Shown: piece by piece, positions 37,265 through 47,424 of the stretch | Position numbering within the stretch: the first letter of the stretch is position 1 | Layout: the number at the start of each line of letters is the position of its first letter | From: Gordonia mangrovi | Lineage (GTDB): Bacteria > Actinomycetota > Actinomycetes > Mycobacteriales > Mycobacteriaceae | DNA: 64,000 nt | Direction: 5' to 3' | NCBI RefSeq assembly: GCF_024734075.1 | Contig: NZ_CP102850.1 | Span: 4,278,001 to 4,342,000 of the forward strand | Notes under the pieces: model-generated | What the model saw: the letters and a program-made list of their open reading frames with translations, nothing else | What the model was told of the DNA's origin: nothing | The model's database searches: none | Translations under genes and position numbers: made by a program

Positions 37265-39316
37265 GTGACGGATACGGACCTGATCACCGCACCAGCTACG
37301 AGCAGCGACGATTCCTCGCCCGCGGTGAGTTCGGCCACACGTGGCTCCTCGACCCGCGCCCGTACGGGGCTGTCCGGGATGGTGCTCACGGAGCTGCGGG
37401 CGCTCGCCGGCGAGCTCGGCATCAAGGGCACCTCCGGCATGCGCAAGGGTGATTTGATCGCCGCCATCAAGGAACGTCAGGCCGGTTCCGGACCCGCCCC
37501 GAAGGACGACGCGGGGCAGATGAGTCTGTCCGAGGCGGAATCCGCCCCGGCCAAGGGCAAAGGTCGCCGTCCGAAGGCCGAGACGTCGGCCGAGGGCGGT
37601 GCCGAGCAGTCGTCCGCGCCCGCGACCGCGACCGCGACCTCGGGCGCCGAGAACGTACAGGTCGGCGAGGGGGACGAGGCCGGGGCTCGTGGGCGTCGGC
37701 GAGCTCGCGGTGCGGCCGGCGAATCGGGCGAGTCCGGTTCCTCGGCGCCGGCAAGTGCGGACAGCGGTGAGGTCGCGACCACATCCACCGAGGCCGACGC
37801 GACGAGGACCAAGGGTTCCGACACCGCGGCCACGAAGGGTTCGGACGAATCCGGCGACGGTACCGACCAGCGCAACCGCGGCCGCAATCGCAACCAGAAC
37901 GGCCAGGGCCGCAACCAGAACCGCGACGGTCAGGGTGGCCGGGACAACCAGCGCGGTGACAACCAACGCGGCGACAACCAGCGTGACAACCGGGACGGCC
38001 AGGGCAACCAAGGCGGTCAGAACAACCGTGACCAGCGCAACCAGCGCGACGATGACGGCGACGGTGACGGCGGCGGCCGCGGTCGGCGGGGACGCCGGTT
38101 CCGCGAGCGCCGTCGGGGCCGCGACCGCGATTCGTCCGGTGGGGGAGAACCGCAGGTCTCCGAGGACGATGTCCTGCAGCCCGTCGCCGGCATCCTCGAT
38201 GTGCTCGACAACTACGCCTTCGTGCGTACGTCGGGTTACCTCGCCGGGCCGAACGACGTCTATGTCTCGATGAACATGGTCCGCAAGAACGGGCTGCGCC
38301 GCGGCGACGCCATCACCGGTGCGGTCAAGGTCCCGCGCGAGGGTGAGCAGCCCAATCAGCGGCAGAAGTTCAATCCGCTCGTGCGGCTGGACTCGGTCAA
38401 CGGCACCGATGTCGACACCGCCAAGAAACGCCCCGAATTCGGCAAGCTGACCCCGCTGTATCCCAACCAGCGACTTCGCCTGGAAACCTCGCCCGAGCGG
38501 CTCGACACCCGGGTCATCGACCTGATCATGCCGATCGGCAAGGGTCAGCGTGCCCTGATCGTCTCGCCGCCGAAGGCGGGTAAGACCACCATCCTGCAGG
38601 ATGTCGCGAACGCGATCACCATCAACAACCCGGAATGCCACCTGATGGTGGTGCTCGTCGACGAGCGTCCGGAAGAGGTCACCGACATGCAGCGGTCGGT
38701 GAAGGGTGAGGTCATCGCGTCGACGTTCGACCGTCCGCCGTCAGACCACACCTCGGTCGCCGAACTCGCGATCGAGCGTGCGAAGCGACTGGTGGAGAAC
38801 GGCAAAGACGTGGTGGTGCTGCTCGACTCGATCACCCGACTGGGTCGTGCGTACAACAACGCGTCCCCGGCTTCCGGCCGGATCCTCTCCGGCGGTGTCG
38901 ATTCCACTGCGCTCTACCCGCCGAAGCGCTTCCTCGGCGCGGCGCGCAACATCGAGCACGGTGGTTCGCTCACCATCATCGCGACCGCGATGGTCGAGAC
39001 CGGATCGACCGGTGACACCGTCATCTTCGAGGAGTTCAAGGGCACCGGCAACGCCGAGTTGAAGCTCGACCGCAAGATCGCCGAACGCCGGGTGTTCCCC
39101 GCGGTCGACGTCAACCCGTCGGGCACCCGCAAGGACGAGCTGCTGCTGTCGCCGGAGGAATTCCAGATCGTGCACAAGCTGCGCCGGGTGCTGTCCGGTC
39201 TGGACTCCCAGCAGGCCATCGACCTGCTGATCAGCCAACTCAAGAAGACCAAGTCGAATGTCGAGTTCCTGATGCAGGTGCAGAAGACCGCACCGGGAGC
39301 GATGAACGACGACTAG
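37265..39316 (+). CDS. rho: Transcription termination factor Rho, with a long disordered insertion
   Basis: 683 aa hexameric RNA helicase that ends transcription. The Rho N-terminal (SAP-like) motif is MVLTELRALAGELGIKG and RKGDLIAAIKE. From about 75 to 295 comes a low-complexity region rich in Gly, Arg, Asn, Gln and Asp (repeats such as DNQRGDNQRGDNQ), typical of actinobacterial Rho. The RNA-binding and ATPase core follows: LDVLDNYAFVR, P-loop PPKAGKTT near 437, LVDERPEEVTDM, LLDSITRLGRAYN. Start GTG 37265 has GAAAGGA 5 nt upstream. Confidence 0.95.
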   Translation: MTDTDLITAPATSSDDSSPAVSSATRGSSTRARTGLSGMVLTELRALAGELGIKGTSGMRKGDLIAAIKERQAGSGPAPKDDAGQMSLSEAESAPAKGKGRRPKAETSAEGGAEQSSAPATATATSGAENVQVGEGDEAGARGRRRARGAAGESGESGSSAPASADSGEVATTSTEADATRTKGSDTAATKGSDESGDGTDQRNRGRNRNQNGQGRNQNRDGQGGRDNQRGDNQRGDNQRDNRDGQGNQGGQNNRDQRNQRDDDGDGDGGGRGRRGRRFRERRRGRDRDSSGGGEPQVSEDDVLQPVAGILDVLDNYAFVRTSGYLAGPNDVYVSMNMVRKNGLRRGDAITGAVKVPREGEQPNQRQKFNPLVRLDSVNGTDVDTAKKRPEFGKLTPLYPNQRLRLETSPERLDTRVIDLIMPIGKGQRALIVSPPKAGKTTILQDVANAITINNPECHLMVVLVDERPEEVTDMQRSVKGEVIASTFDRPPSDHTSVAELAIERAKRLVENGKDVVVLLDSITRLGRAYNNASPASGRILSGGVDSTALYPPKRFLGAARNIEHGGSLTIIATAMVETGSTGDTVIFEEFKGTGNAELKLDRKIAERRVFPAVDVNPSGTRKDELLLSPEEFQIVHKLRRVLSGLDSQQAIDLLISQLKKTKSNVEFLMQVQKTAPGAMNDD

Positions 39317-39531
39317 TCGCCCTGACTCGAACTGTCATGCGACGACGCGCGGGGAGGGGAATGAACCCGGCGGTGCCGACGTTGATGCGATGGTCCGCGG
39401 GAGGTCTGCGCGTCCGGCGCGGATTTCGGTGGTAGGGCCTCCGCGTGGCATACTGATCGGTCGAGTCCGGTTCCGGTTCACACCGTCGATCCCCGACGGT
39501 GACCCGGCGACCACAGAAAGGGACAACCAGA
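39317..39531 (+). promoter_or_regulatory. rho-rpmE gap with a weak rpmE promoter
   Basis: No gene is seen in these 215 bp. CATACT (39449-39454) could be a -10 box, with TTCGGT (39425-39430) as a poor -35 at 18 bp. The RNA would start near 39461 and carry AGAAAGGG before the rpmE ATG. Confidence 0.3.
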
Positions 39532-39759
39532 ATGAAGCAGGGAATTCACCCCGAGTACGCGACGACCACGGTCGTCTGCGGTTGCGGCAACACCTTCGAG
39601 ACCCGCAGTACCGCCGACAACGGACGGATCAACGTCGAGGTCTGCTCGCAGTGCCACCCGTTCTACACCGGTAAGCAGAAGATCCTCGACACCGGCGGCC
39701 GCGTGGCCCGGTTCGAGAAGCGCTACGGCAAGCGGTCCAAGAGCGCCGACGCCAAGTAG
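39532..39759 (+). CDS. rpmE: Ribosomal protein L31, zinc-binding (C+) form
   Basis: 75 aa component of the large ribosomal subunit. It keeps all four zinc ligands: C-G-C at 16 and 18 (VVCGCGN) and C-x-x-C at 37 and 40 (CSQCHPF). It is thus the zinc-containing type rather than the zinc-free form made under zinc limitation. The ATG at 39532 is placed by the AGAAAGGG ribosome site and by the usual first residues MKQGIHPEY. It sits between rho and prfA, as in M. tuberculosis. Confidence 0.96.
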   Translation: MKQGIHPEYATTTVVCGCGNTFETRSTADNGRINVEVCSQCHPFYTGKQKILDTGGRVARFEKRYGKRSKSADAK

Positions 39760-39767
39760 CCGGACCG

Positions 39768-39820
39768 ACGACGCCCACCGCGCGCGTGCGATGCACGCCC
39801 GGGTGGGCGTCGTTGTCATT
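39768..39820 (+). terminator. Rho-independent-like terminator after rpmE
   Basis: ACGACGCCCACC (39768-39779) pairs perfectly with GGTGGGCGTCGT (39802-39813). The loop itself folds by GCGTGC-GAT-GCACGC (39784-39798). TGTCATTTC follows. It starts 8 nt after the rpmE stop. Confidence 0.7.
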
Positions 39821-39897
39821 TCGGCGTCCGGCCCGCAGTATCGGAACTTTCATCGCTGGATCCTTCAGCGTTTCATCTCAGGGAGAAGTGAGGTCCC

Positions 39898-40974
39898 GTG
39901 ACCACGCAGAGTCCGTCGGCGATCGACGACATCCTCGCCGAGCATGCGGGCCTGGAGGCGCAACTCGCTGACCCGTCATTGCACGACGATCCCACCGCCG
40001 CGCGCCGCGTCGGCAAACGGTTCGCCGAACTCGCGCCGATCATGGCGACCTACCGCCGGCTCGAGGCGGCCCGCGACGACCTCGCCGCCGCCCGTGAGCT
40101 CGCCGCCGACGACGCCTCCTTCGCCGAGGAACTCCCCGCACTCGAGCACAGTGTGGCCGAATTGGACGCCACGCTGACCGACCTGCTCGCCCCACGCGAC
40201 CCGCACGACAGCGACGACGTGGTCCTCGAGATCAAGTCCGGCGCCGGTGGTGAGGAATCGGCATTGTTCGCCTCCGACCTCGCCCGGATGTACCTCAAGT
40301 ACTGCGAGCGACGCGGATACAAGGCGCAGGTGCTCGGTGTCACCGAGAGCGATCTGGGTGGCTACAAAGAGGCGACGATCTCGATCAAGGCGAAGGAACA
40401 ACTGCGCGACGGGGTCTGGTCCCGACTGAAATTCGAGGGCGGCGTGCACCGCGTTCAGCGGGTGCCGGTCACCGAGTCGCAGGGTCGTATCCACACCTCT
40501 GCGGCCGGGGTGCTGATCTATCCCGAACCCGAAGAGGTCGAACGGGTCCAGATCGACGAGAACGATCTGCGCGTCGACGTCTACCGGTCCTCGGGCAAGG
40601 GCGGTCAGGGGGTCAACACCACCGACTCCGCGGTCCGGCTCACCCATCTGCCGACCGGCATCGTGGTGACCTGCCAGAATGAGCGGTCCCAGCTGCAGAA
40701 CAAAGCGCGTGCGATGCGGGTGCTCGCCGCGCGGCTGCAACTCGCCGCCGAAGAGGAGGCGGACGCGGCCGCAGCGGAGGGCCGTGCCGCCCAGATTCGC
40801 ACCGTGGACCGCTCCGAGCGCATCCGCACCTACAACTTCCCGGAGAATCGCATCTCCGATCACCGCATCGGTTACAAGGCCAACAATCTCGACGCCGTAC
40901 TCGCCGGGGACATGGACGCGTTGCTCGACGCCCTGATCGCCGCCGACCGTCAGGCACGACTCGAAGCCGAGTGA
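39898..40974 (+). CDS. prfA: Peptide chain release factor 1
   Basis: 358 aa factor that reads UAA and UAG and releases the finished protein. The GGQ motif is at 235-237 ([17 protein letters not shown]). The stop-codon recognition loop has [14 protein letters not shown], with PVT as the tripeptide typical of RF1 in this group. Start GTG 39898 has GGGAGAAGTGAGG upstream. The methylase that modifies its Gln237 (prmC) is the next gene, 4 nt away. Confidence 0.96.
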   Translation: MTTQSPSAIDDILAEHAGLEAQLADPSLHDDPTAARRVGKRFAELAPIMATYRRLEAARDDLAAARELAADDASFAEELPALEHSVAELDATLTDLLAPRDPHDSDDVVLEIKSGAGGEESALFASDLARMYLKYCERRGYKAQVLGVTESDLGGYKEATISIKAKEQLRDGVWSRLKFEGGVHRVQRVPVTESQGRIHTSAAGVLIYPEPEEVERVQIDENDLRVDVYRSSGKGGQGVNTTDSAVRLTHLPTGIVVTCQNERSQLQNKARAMRVLAARLQLAAEEEADAAAAEGRAAQIRTVDRSERIRTYNFPENRISDHRIGYKANNLDAVLAGDMDALLDALIAADRQARLEAE

Positions 40975-40978
40975 CCCG

Positions 40979-41908
40979 ATGAATCACTCGGCCGGCGGCT
41001 CGGCCCCCGGCCACCGGGTGGATGTCGAGATCCGTTGGGCGGCAAATCATCTGTCTGCGGCCGGAGTGGAGAGTCCGCGCGTCGACGCCGAATGGCTGTT
41101 GGCAGACGCACTGGGCGTCGATCGCGGTCGACTGCTGCTCGTCGACGCCGTGCCCGACGACGTCCGCGCCCGCTTTCGCCGGGCCGTCGCGCAGCGGGCT
41201 GAGCGAATCCCGTTGCAGCACATCACCGGAACCGCGGCCTTCGGTCCCGCCGAATTGGCCGTGGGGCCGGGTGTCTTCACGCCTCGGCCCGAGACCGAGT
41301 TCTTGGCGCAGTGGGCGGTCGCCGCGCTCTCGGGCGGTTCAGTGACCCACGTCGTCGATCTGTGCAGCGGCAGTGGTGCGCTGGCAATCGCGGTGGCGTT
41401 GCTGGTTCCGAGTGTGCGGGTGACCGCGGTGGAGCGCTCCCCGCAGGCGGTGGAGTGGTTGAGCCGCAACGTCGATGAGGCCGGAGCCGACGTCGCCGGG
41501 CGGGTGTCGGTGGTCCGCGCCGACGTCACCGACGCCGAGCTGATGCGTGAGCTCATCGTCCCGGCAACCGTCGACGTGGTGGTGGCCAATCCGCCCTACG
41601 TCCCCGAGGGCAGCACGATCTCGCCGGAGGTCACCCACGATCCGCACGACGCGGTCTTCGGTGGTGCCGACGGGATGGCGGTGATCGTTCCGATGCTGCC
41701 GGTCATCGCCGAGATGTTGCGGCCCGGTGGACTGGTCGGGATCGAGCACGACGAGACGACCTCGGTGTCGGTGCTGACCGCGATGGCGTCGACCGGGCAG
41801 TTCGTCGACGTGCGGGCGCACGACGACCTCACCGGTCGACCGCGCTTCGCCACGGCACGGCGGGCCGACGGCCGGGCCTGTGACACCCGTGGGAAGATGG
41901 CCGGGTGA
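40979..41908 (+). CDS. prmC: Release factor glutamine methyltransferase
   Basis: 309 aa SAM-dependent enzyme that methylates the GGQ glutamine of release factors. The SAM-binding motif is VVDLCSGSGALAIAVA, and the substrate-glutamine motif NPPY starts at residue 204 (VVANPPYVPEG). The N-terminal helical domain carries PLQHITGTAAFGP and VFTPRPETE. Its stop overlaps the sua5 start. Confidence 0.93.
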   Translation: MNHSAGGSAPGHRVDVEIRWAANHLSAAGVESPRVDAEWLLADALGVDRGRLLLVDAVPDDVRARFRRAVAQRAERIPLQHITGTAAFGPAELAVGPGVFTPRPETEFLAQWAVAALSGGSVTHVVDLCSGSGALAIAVALLVPSVRVTAVERSPQAVEWLSRNVDEAGADVAGRVSVVRADVTDAELMRELIVPATVDVVVANPPYVPEGSTISPEVTHDPHDAVFGGADGMAVIVPMLPVIAEMLRPGGLVGIEHDETTSVSVLTAMASTGQFVDVRAHDDLTGRPRFATARRADGRACDTRGKMAG

Positions 41909-42561
41909 GCACGGTATTCGATTGCGGTGAACCGGACACCAGGGCGGCAGGTATCCGCGCGGCCGTCGGCGCGGCGAAGGCCGGTCGCCTGGTGGTGTTG
42001 CCGACGGACACCCTCTACGGGATCGGCTGCGACGCGTTCGACTCGGAGGCGGTTGCCTCGCTCCTGGCGGCCAAGGGCCGCGGTCGGGACATGCCGGTGC
42101 CGGTCCTCGTCGGCTCGTGGCACACGATCGACGGTCTGGTGTTGTCGGTGTCCACCGCGGCACGTGACCTCGTGGAGGCGTTCTGGCCGGGCGGTCTGAG
42201 TCTCGTGGTGGCGCAGGCGCCGTCGCTGGCCTGGGACTTGGGGGACACCGACGGCACGGTGATGCTGCGGATGCCACTGCACCCGGTCGCGATCGAACTG
42301 CTCCGCGAGGTCGGCCCCATGGCCGTGTCGAGTGCCAACGTCTCCGGCCGGTCGCCGGCGACCACGGTGGACGAGGCACGCGAACAGCTCGGCGAGTCCG
42401 TCTCGATCTACCTCGACGGTGGGCCGGCGGCTGCGGCACAGGCATCCACCATTGTCGACCTGTCCGGCAGCACGCCACGGATCCTGCGGGAAGGTGCAGT
42501 GTCCACCGAGGCGATCGCCGAGGTACTCGACCTCGACGCCGATGCGCTGACCGCCCACTGA
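41905..42561 (+). CDS. Threonylcarbamoyl-AMP synthase (Sua5/YrdC)
   Basis: 218 aa enzyme for the first step of t6A37 tRNA modification; it makes threonylcarbamoyl-AMP from Thr, bicarbonate and ATP. YrdC-fold motifs are GRLVVLPTDTLYGIGCDAF, KGRGRDMPVPVLV and SSANVSGRSPATT. The start GTG 41905 overlaps the prmC stop; GAAGAT 6 nt upstream could also allow a leaderless start. It has only the YrdC domain, not the long Sua5 extension. Confidence 0.9.
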   Translation: MSTVFDCGEPDTRAAGIRAAVGAAKAGRLVVLPTDTLYGIGCDAFDSEAVASLLAAKGRGRDMPVPVLVGSWHTIDGLVLSVSTAARDLVEAFWPGGLSLVVAQAPSLAWDLGDTDGTVMLRMPLHPVAIELLREVGPMAVSSANVSGRSPATTVDEAREQLGESVSIYLDGGPAAAAQASTIVDLSGSTPRILREGAVSTEAIAEVLDLDADALTAH

Positions 42562-42565
42562 CACG

Positions 42566-43783
42566 ATGCCGGGCCCGTTGTCCGATCCGCAGGTCGCGGA
42601 TCTGCTCGACCGTGAGACTCGCCGTCGGGACACCACCCTGCAACTGCTCGCGAGCGAGACGCCGGCGAGCGCGGCGGTGCGGGCCACACTCACCTCCGAC
42701 CTCGGCACCAAATACGCCGAGGGCTATCCGGGAGCCCGCTATCACGGTGGGTGCGAGGTCGCCGACGAGGTGGAGAACCTCGCGATCGGGCGTGCGGCGG
42801 AACTCTTCGGGGCCGACTACGTCAACGTGCAACCGCTGTCCGGCAGTGTCGCCGGACTGGCCGTGTACGCGGCCTTCGCTCAGCCGGGCGATCCGATCCT
42901 GGCGCTCGGGCTGCGCCACGGCGGCCACCAGACCCACGGGTCGCGGGCCAACTTCTCCGGTCGCTGGTTCGCGCCCATCCACTATGGGGTACGACGCTCC
43001 GACGAGCGGGTCGACTACGCGGAACTGCGTGACCTCGCGCTGCTCCACCGGCCGCGGATCATCGTCGTCGGTGGCGCCGCCTACGCACGGTCGTTCGACT
43101 TCGCCGCGTTGCGCACCATCGCCGACGAGGCCGAGGCGATCCTCTGGGTCGACGCCGCCCACCTGGCCGGTCTGGTCGCCGGCGGCGTCATCGACTCCCC
43201 GGTCCCGCATGCCGATGTCGTGACGCTGGCGACGCACAAGGTGCTGCAGGGTCCGCGCGGGGGCATGATCCTCGCCCGAGCCGAGCATCGCGCCGTCTTG
43301 CAGAAGGCGGTGCACCCGTTCGTCCAGGGCGGGCCCTCGATGCATTCGATCGCGGCGAAGGCGGTGTGCATGCGTGAGGCCCGGACTGCCGCATTCGCCG
43401 CATATGCGTCGGACGCGGTCGCGGCCGCACAGCGACTCGGCGCCGAGTTGGCCGGCCACGGTCTGCGCATCGTCAGCGGTGACACCGATCTGCACTTCGC
43501 CGTCGTCGACGTGTCCGGGCTCGGTATGTCCGGGGCGCAGGCCCAACGTCGACTCGACTCGGCGGGGATCGTGGTGGACCGCTCCGTGATCCCGTTCGAC
43601 AGCAGACCGGTGAGCGAGGGCTCCGCGATCAGGTTCGGCACGCCCTGCGCCGTACTCGCCGGCCTCGGGCCTACTGCGATGCCGGATGTGGCCGACTGGA
43701 TGGTACGAGCACTCGCGGCCGAGGCCGGAGCCACGCAACACGCCGATATCCGCCGGGAAATCCGGCTCCGGCTGGGCGGGTAG
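42566..43783 (+). CDS. SHMT-family PLP enzyme with a changed active-site tyrosine
   Basis: 405 aa, clearly related to serine hydroxymethyltransferase. Preserved parts are the PLP lysine Lys225 in THKVLQGPRGG, Glu31 in LLASETPAS, Glu52 in KYAEGYPG, HGGHQTHG, VDAAHLAGL, and the carboxylate-binding Arg in IRFGTP. The RYYGG of normal GlyA reads RYHGG here (His60 where E. coli has Tyr65, needed for activity). M. tuberculosis has no gene at this spot between sua5 and wecA, so this is an insertion or a paralogue. It may act on a different amino acid or aldehyde. Confidence 0.82.
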   Translation: MPGPLSDPQVADLLDRETRRRDTTLQLLASETPASAAVRATLTSDLGTKYAEGYPGARYHGGCEVADEVENLAIGRAAELFGADYVNVQPLSGSVAGLAVYAAFAQPGDPILALGLRHGGHQTHGSRANFSGRWFAPIHYGVRRSDERVDYAELRDLALLHRPRIIVVGGAAYARSFDFAALRTIADEAEAILWVDAAHLAGLVAGGVIDSPVPHADVVTLATHKVLQGPRGGMILARAEHRAVLQKAVHPFVQGGPSMHSIAAKAVCMREARTAAFAAYASDAVAAAQRLGAELAGHGLRIVSGDTDLHFAVVDVSGLGMSGAQAQRRLDSAGIVVDRSVIPFDSRPVSEGSAIRFGTPCAVLAGLGPTAMPDVADWMVRALAAEAGATQHADIRREIRLRLGG

Positions 43784-43793
43784 CGTGAAAACG

Positions 43794-45062
43794 GTGTTCG
43801 ATACCGTCACCGGCCTGACGTCGGGCGCCCCGGGTGCCGACGTGGGGCTGCTGGCGGCATCGGTCGTCGACACCGGTGGGGCCGGCGTGCCGCTGCGCGA
43901 GCTGGCGTTGGTCGCGTTGACGGCGGCCGCTGTCACCTATCTGCTGACCTCCCTGGTCCGCGTGTTCGCGATCCGCGTCGGCGCGGTGGCGGTGCCCCGG
44001 GTCCGCGACGTCCACGTGATCCCGACTCCCCGACTGGGTGGACTCGGGATGTTTGCCGGCGTGGTGGCGGCCATCGCGCTGGCGGCCAACCTGCCCGCAC
44101 TCACCCGTGGCTTCGCCTACACCAGCGACATGAGTGCGGTCATCGTCTCCGGCACCGTGATCGTGCTGGTGGGCGTCATCGACGACCGATGGGGGCTCGA
44201 TGCCCTCACCAAGTTCGCGGGTCAGCTCACCGCCGCCGGGGTGCTCGTGATCATGGGGGTGAGCTGGTATCTGCTCTACGTCCCCTTTGCCGACATCGGC
44301 ACCGTCGTCCTCGACCCGTTGCAGGCGGGGCTGCTCACCGTCGCCATCACGGTGGCGACCATCAATGCGGTCAACTTCATCGACGGACTGGATGGGTTGG
44401 CGGCGGGGCTGGGCCTGATCGCCGCGTCGGCGATCGCCATGTTCTCCCTCGGTCTGCTCAACGACCAGGGCGGGGATGTGAGCTATTACCCACCCGCGCT
44501 GATCTCGACCGTGCTGGCCGGCGCCTGCCTGGGCTTCCTGCCGCACAACTTCTCACCCGCCCGGATCTTCATGGGGGATTCGGGGGCGATGCTGATCGGA
44601 CTGATGCTCGCCGCGGCATCGACGAGCGCGTCGGGCCGCATCGCGATGAACGCCTACGGTCCGGCCGACGTGTTCACCCTGCTGTCGCCGTTGATCCTGG
44701 TCGCCGCGGTTGTGTTCGTGCCCATGCTCGACATGTTGATGGCGGTGGTGCGGCGTACGCGTGCGGGTGTCGGCTTCTACACGCCGGACAAGATGCATCT
44801 GCACCATCGACTGCTCGAACTCGGGCACTCTCAGCGCCGGGTCGCGCTGATCATCTACCTATGGGTCGGTGTGCTGGCGTTTTCCGCCGCAGCCAGTACG
44901 CTGTTCCCGATCTCGGTTGTGGCGCCGATGTTCGGTGGGGGACTCATCGTCGCGTTGCTGGCCACCATGGCGCCGCGCCTGCATCGCCGCTACGCCGAGT
45001 TCCGCACGAGCGGCCGGGCCGAGCGTGCCGGGTCCGACGGACCGGTCACCCCGCGCACCTGA
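43794..45062 (+). CDS. wecA: Decaprenyl-phosphate GlcNAc-1-phosphate transferase WecA (Rfe)
   Basis: About 422 aa, roughly 11 membrane helices. It transfers GlcNAc-1-phosphate from UDP-GlcNAc to decaprenyl phosphate, the first lipid step of arabinogalactan in mycobacteria. Motifs are VGVIDDRWGLD, NAVNFIDGLDGLA, RIFMGDSGAM and the HLHHRLLELGHSQRR loop. The GTG at 43794 is preferred because TAGCGT lies 7 nt upstream, as in other leaderless genes here; a GTG at 43785 is also possible. Order matches Rv1302. Confidence 0.9.
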   Translation: MFDTVTGLTSGAPGADVGLLAASVVDTGGAGVPLRELALVALTAAAVTYLLTSLVRVFAIRVGAVAVPRVRDVHVIPTPRLGGLGMFAGVVAAIALAANLPALTRGFAYTSDMSAVIVSGTVIVLVGVIDDRWGLDALTKFAGQLTAAGVLVIMGVSWYLLYVPFADIGTVVLDPLQAGLLTVAITVATINAVNFIDGLDGLAAGLGLIAASAIAMFSLGLLNDQGGDVSYYPPALISTVLAGACLGFLPHNFSPARIFMGDSGAMLIGLMLAAASTSASGRIAMNAYGPADVFTLLSPLILVAAVVFVPMLDMLMAVVRRTRAGVGFYTPDKMHLHHRLLELGHSQRRVALIIYLWVGVLAFSAAASTLFPISVVAPMFGGGLIVALLATMAPRLHRRYAEFRTSGRAERAGSDGPVTPRT

Positions 45063-45355
45063 CGGCACCACGGGTGCGCCCGGGGCCCCGGAGGTAAGGC
45101 TTTGGTAAAAACATGTACTATCACTCGTAGTAGGTAGCCACCGACGCGCTGCGCGCCCCAACCGGACGATATGCCGGTCTGTTGGCCCGCAGAGTCGCGA
45201 GACCTGCTCCGGGCCGTGCATACCCCCCGGTGAGCGCGCGCGCCGGTGTTGGTAGTGTCACAGAAAACCGCGAGCTTACGTCCGGCGACGATGGTCGCCG
45301 ATCGCACGCGCGCTGTCCCGTGCCCACGGGCAGGGGAGGAGTTGAGGAGAGGCGA
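45063..45355 (+). promoter_or_regulatory. Promoter and leader region of the ATP synthase operon
   Basis: 293 bp without a credible gene. An AT-rich patch holds TGTACTAT (45114-45121), an extended -10-like box, without a clear -35. TACTA and TAGTA (45116-45120, 45128-45132) make a short inverted repeat on top of it. The leader would be about 230 nt and ends with GAGGAGAG before atpI. Confidence 0.35.
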
Positions 45356-45765
45356 ATGAGCACAGCTGCCCCTGACTCGACGTCGTATTACCCCGCCGCA
45401 CCGACCGGTCTGCGCCGTCCGGCGATCATTGCCGCGATCGTCGCCGCCATCGTCATCGGCATCAGCATCGCCGTCGGACACATCTGGTTCGCGGTCTTCT
45501 TCGTCGCCGGCACGGTTGCGATCTTCGTGAACGCGATCCTGGTCCGTCGAGCGGTCGAGGTCGTGGCCGCGCAAGAACACCCTCGCAAGCAAGCTCTTGC
45601 CGTCAACTCAGCCGTCCGCCTCGGGGCGATCACCGTCCTCGCACTGGTGGCGGCTTTCCTGGTCCGGCCCGATGGGCTGGGCGCGATGTTCGGACTCGCC
45701 ATCGGCCAGGTCGTTCTGGTGCTCAACACGGTGATTCCGGTGATGAAAGGACTGCGTAAGCAGCT

Positions 45766-45769
<4 letters not shown>
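45356..45769 (+). CDS. atpI: ATP synthase protein I (AtpI-like membrane protein)
   Basis: 137 aa small membrane protein with about four helices ([35 protein letters not shown] and two further ones). Its location as the first gene of the atp operon, as Rv1303, defines it. AtpI proteins help assemble the c-ring. The ATG at 45356 is chosen for the strong GAGGAGAG upstream. The stop overlaps atpB by ATGA. Confidence 0.82.
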
Positions 45770-46882
<1,113 letters not shown>

Positions 46883-46932
46883 TCTCGGTCTGACGACCGG
46901 ATCCTCCAAGGATCAAGGGAAATATCCGCATC

Positions 46933-47424
46933 ATGAATCTCGCCGCAGAGAACTTCCTCATCCCCAATGGCACATTCTTCGTGTGTCTGCTGATCTTCGT
47001 CATCGTCTTCCTCGTGATCAGGACGATGGTCGTGCCGCCGATCCTCAAGGTGCTCGACGAACGTGATGCCAGGGTCGCCAAGACCGTTGAGGACAACCGG
47101 GCGGCTGCGGCGAGCTACTCCGACGCCGAGACCGAATACCGGGCAGCGCTCAAGGACGCCCGGGGTGACGCCACCGGTATTCGGGACAAGGCCCGAGCCG
47201 ACGGCAATGAGCAGTTGTCCGAGGCCAAGAAGCGTGCCACCGACGAGGCGGACGCGGTGCTGGCCGACAGCGTTGCACAATTGAAGTCGGATGGCGACGA
47301 GGCGGCCGCGACGGCTCGCTCCGAGGTGGACCGGCTTTCGGCGGTCCTCGCCAGCCGCGTGCTGGGCACCGAGGTGGCGCCGTCGGCTGCCACGGCATCC
47401 GAGTCGACAGGAACGGTCAAGTAG
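46933..47424 (+). CDS. atpF: ATP synthase Fo subunit b
   Basis: 163 aa peripheral-stalk subunit with one N-terminal membrane helix (FVCLLIFVIVFLVIRTMVVPP) and a long charged coiled coil after it. It pairs with the b' part of the fused AtpH. The stop TAG shares its last G with the start GTG of atpH. Confidence 0.92.
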   Translation: MNLAAENFLIPNGTFFVCLLIFVIVFLVIRTMVVPPILKVLDERDARVAKTVEDNRAAAASYSDAETEYRAALKDARGDATGIRDKARADGNEQLSEAKKRATDEADAVLADSVAQLKSDGDEAAATARSEVDRLSAVLASRVLGTEVAPSAATASESTGTVK

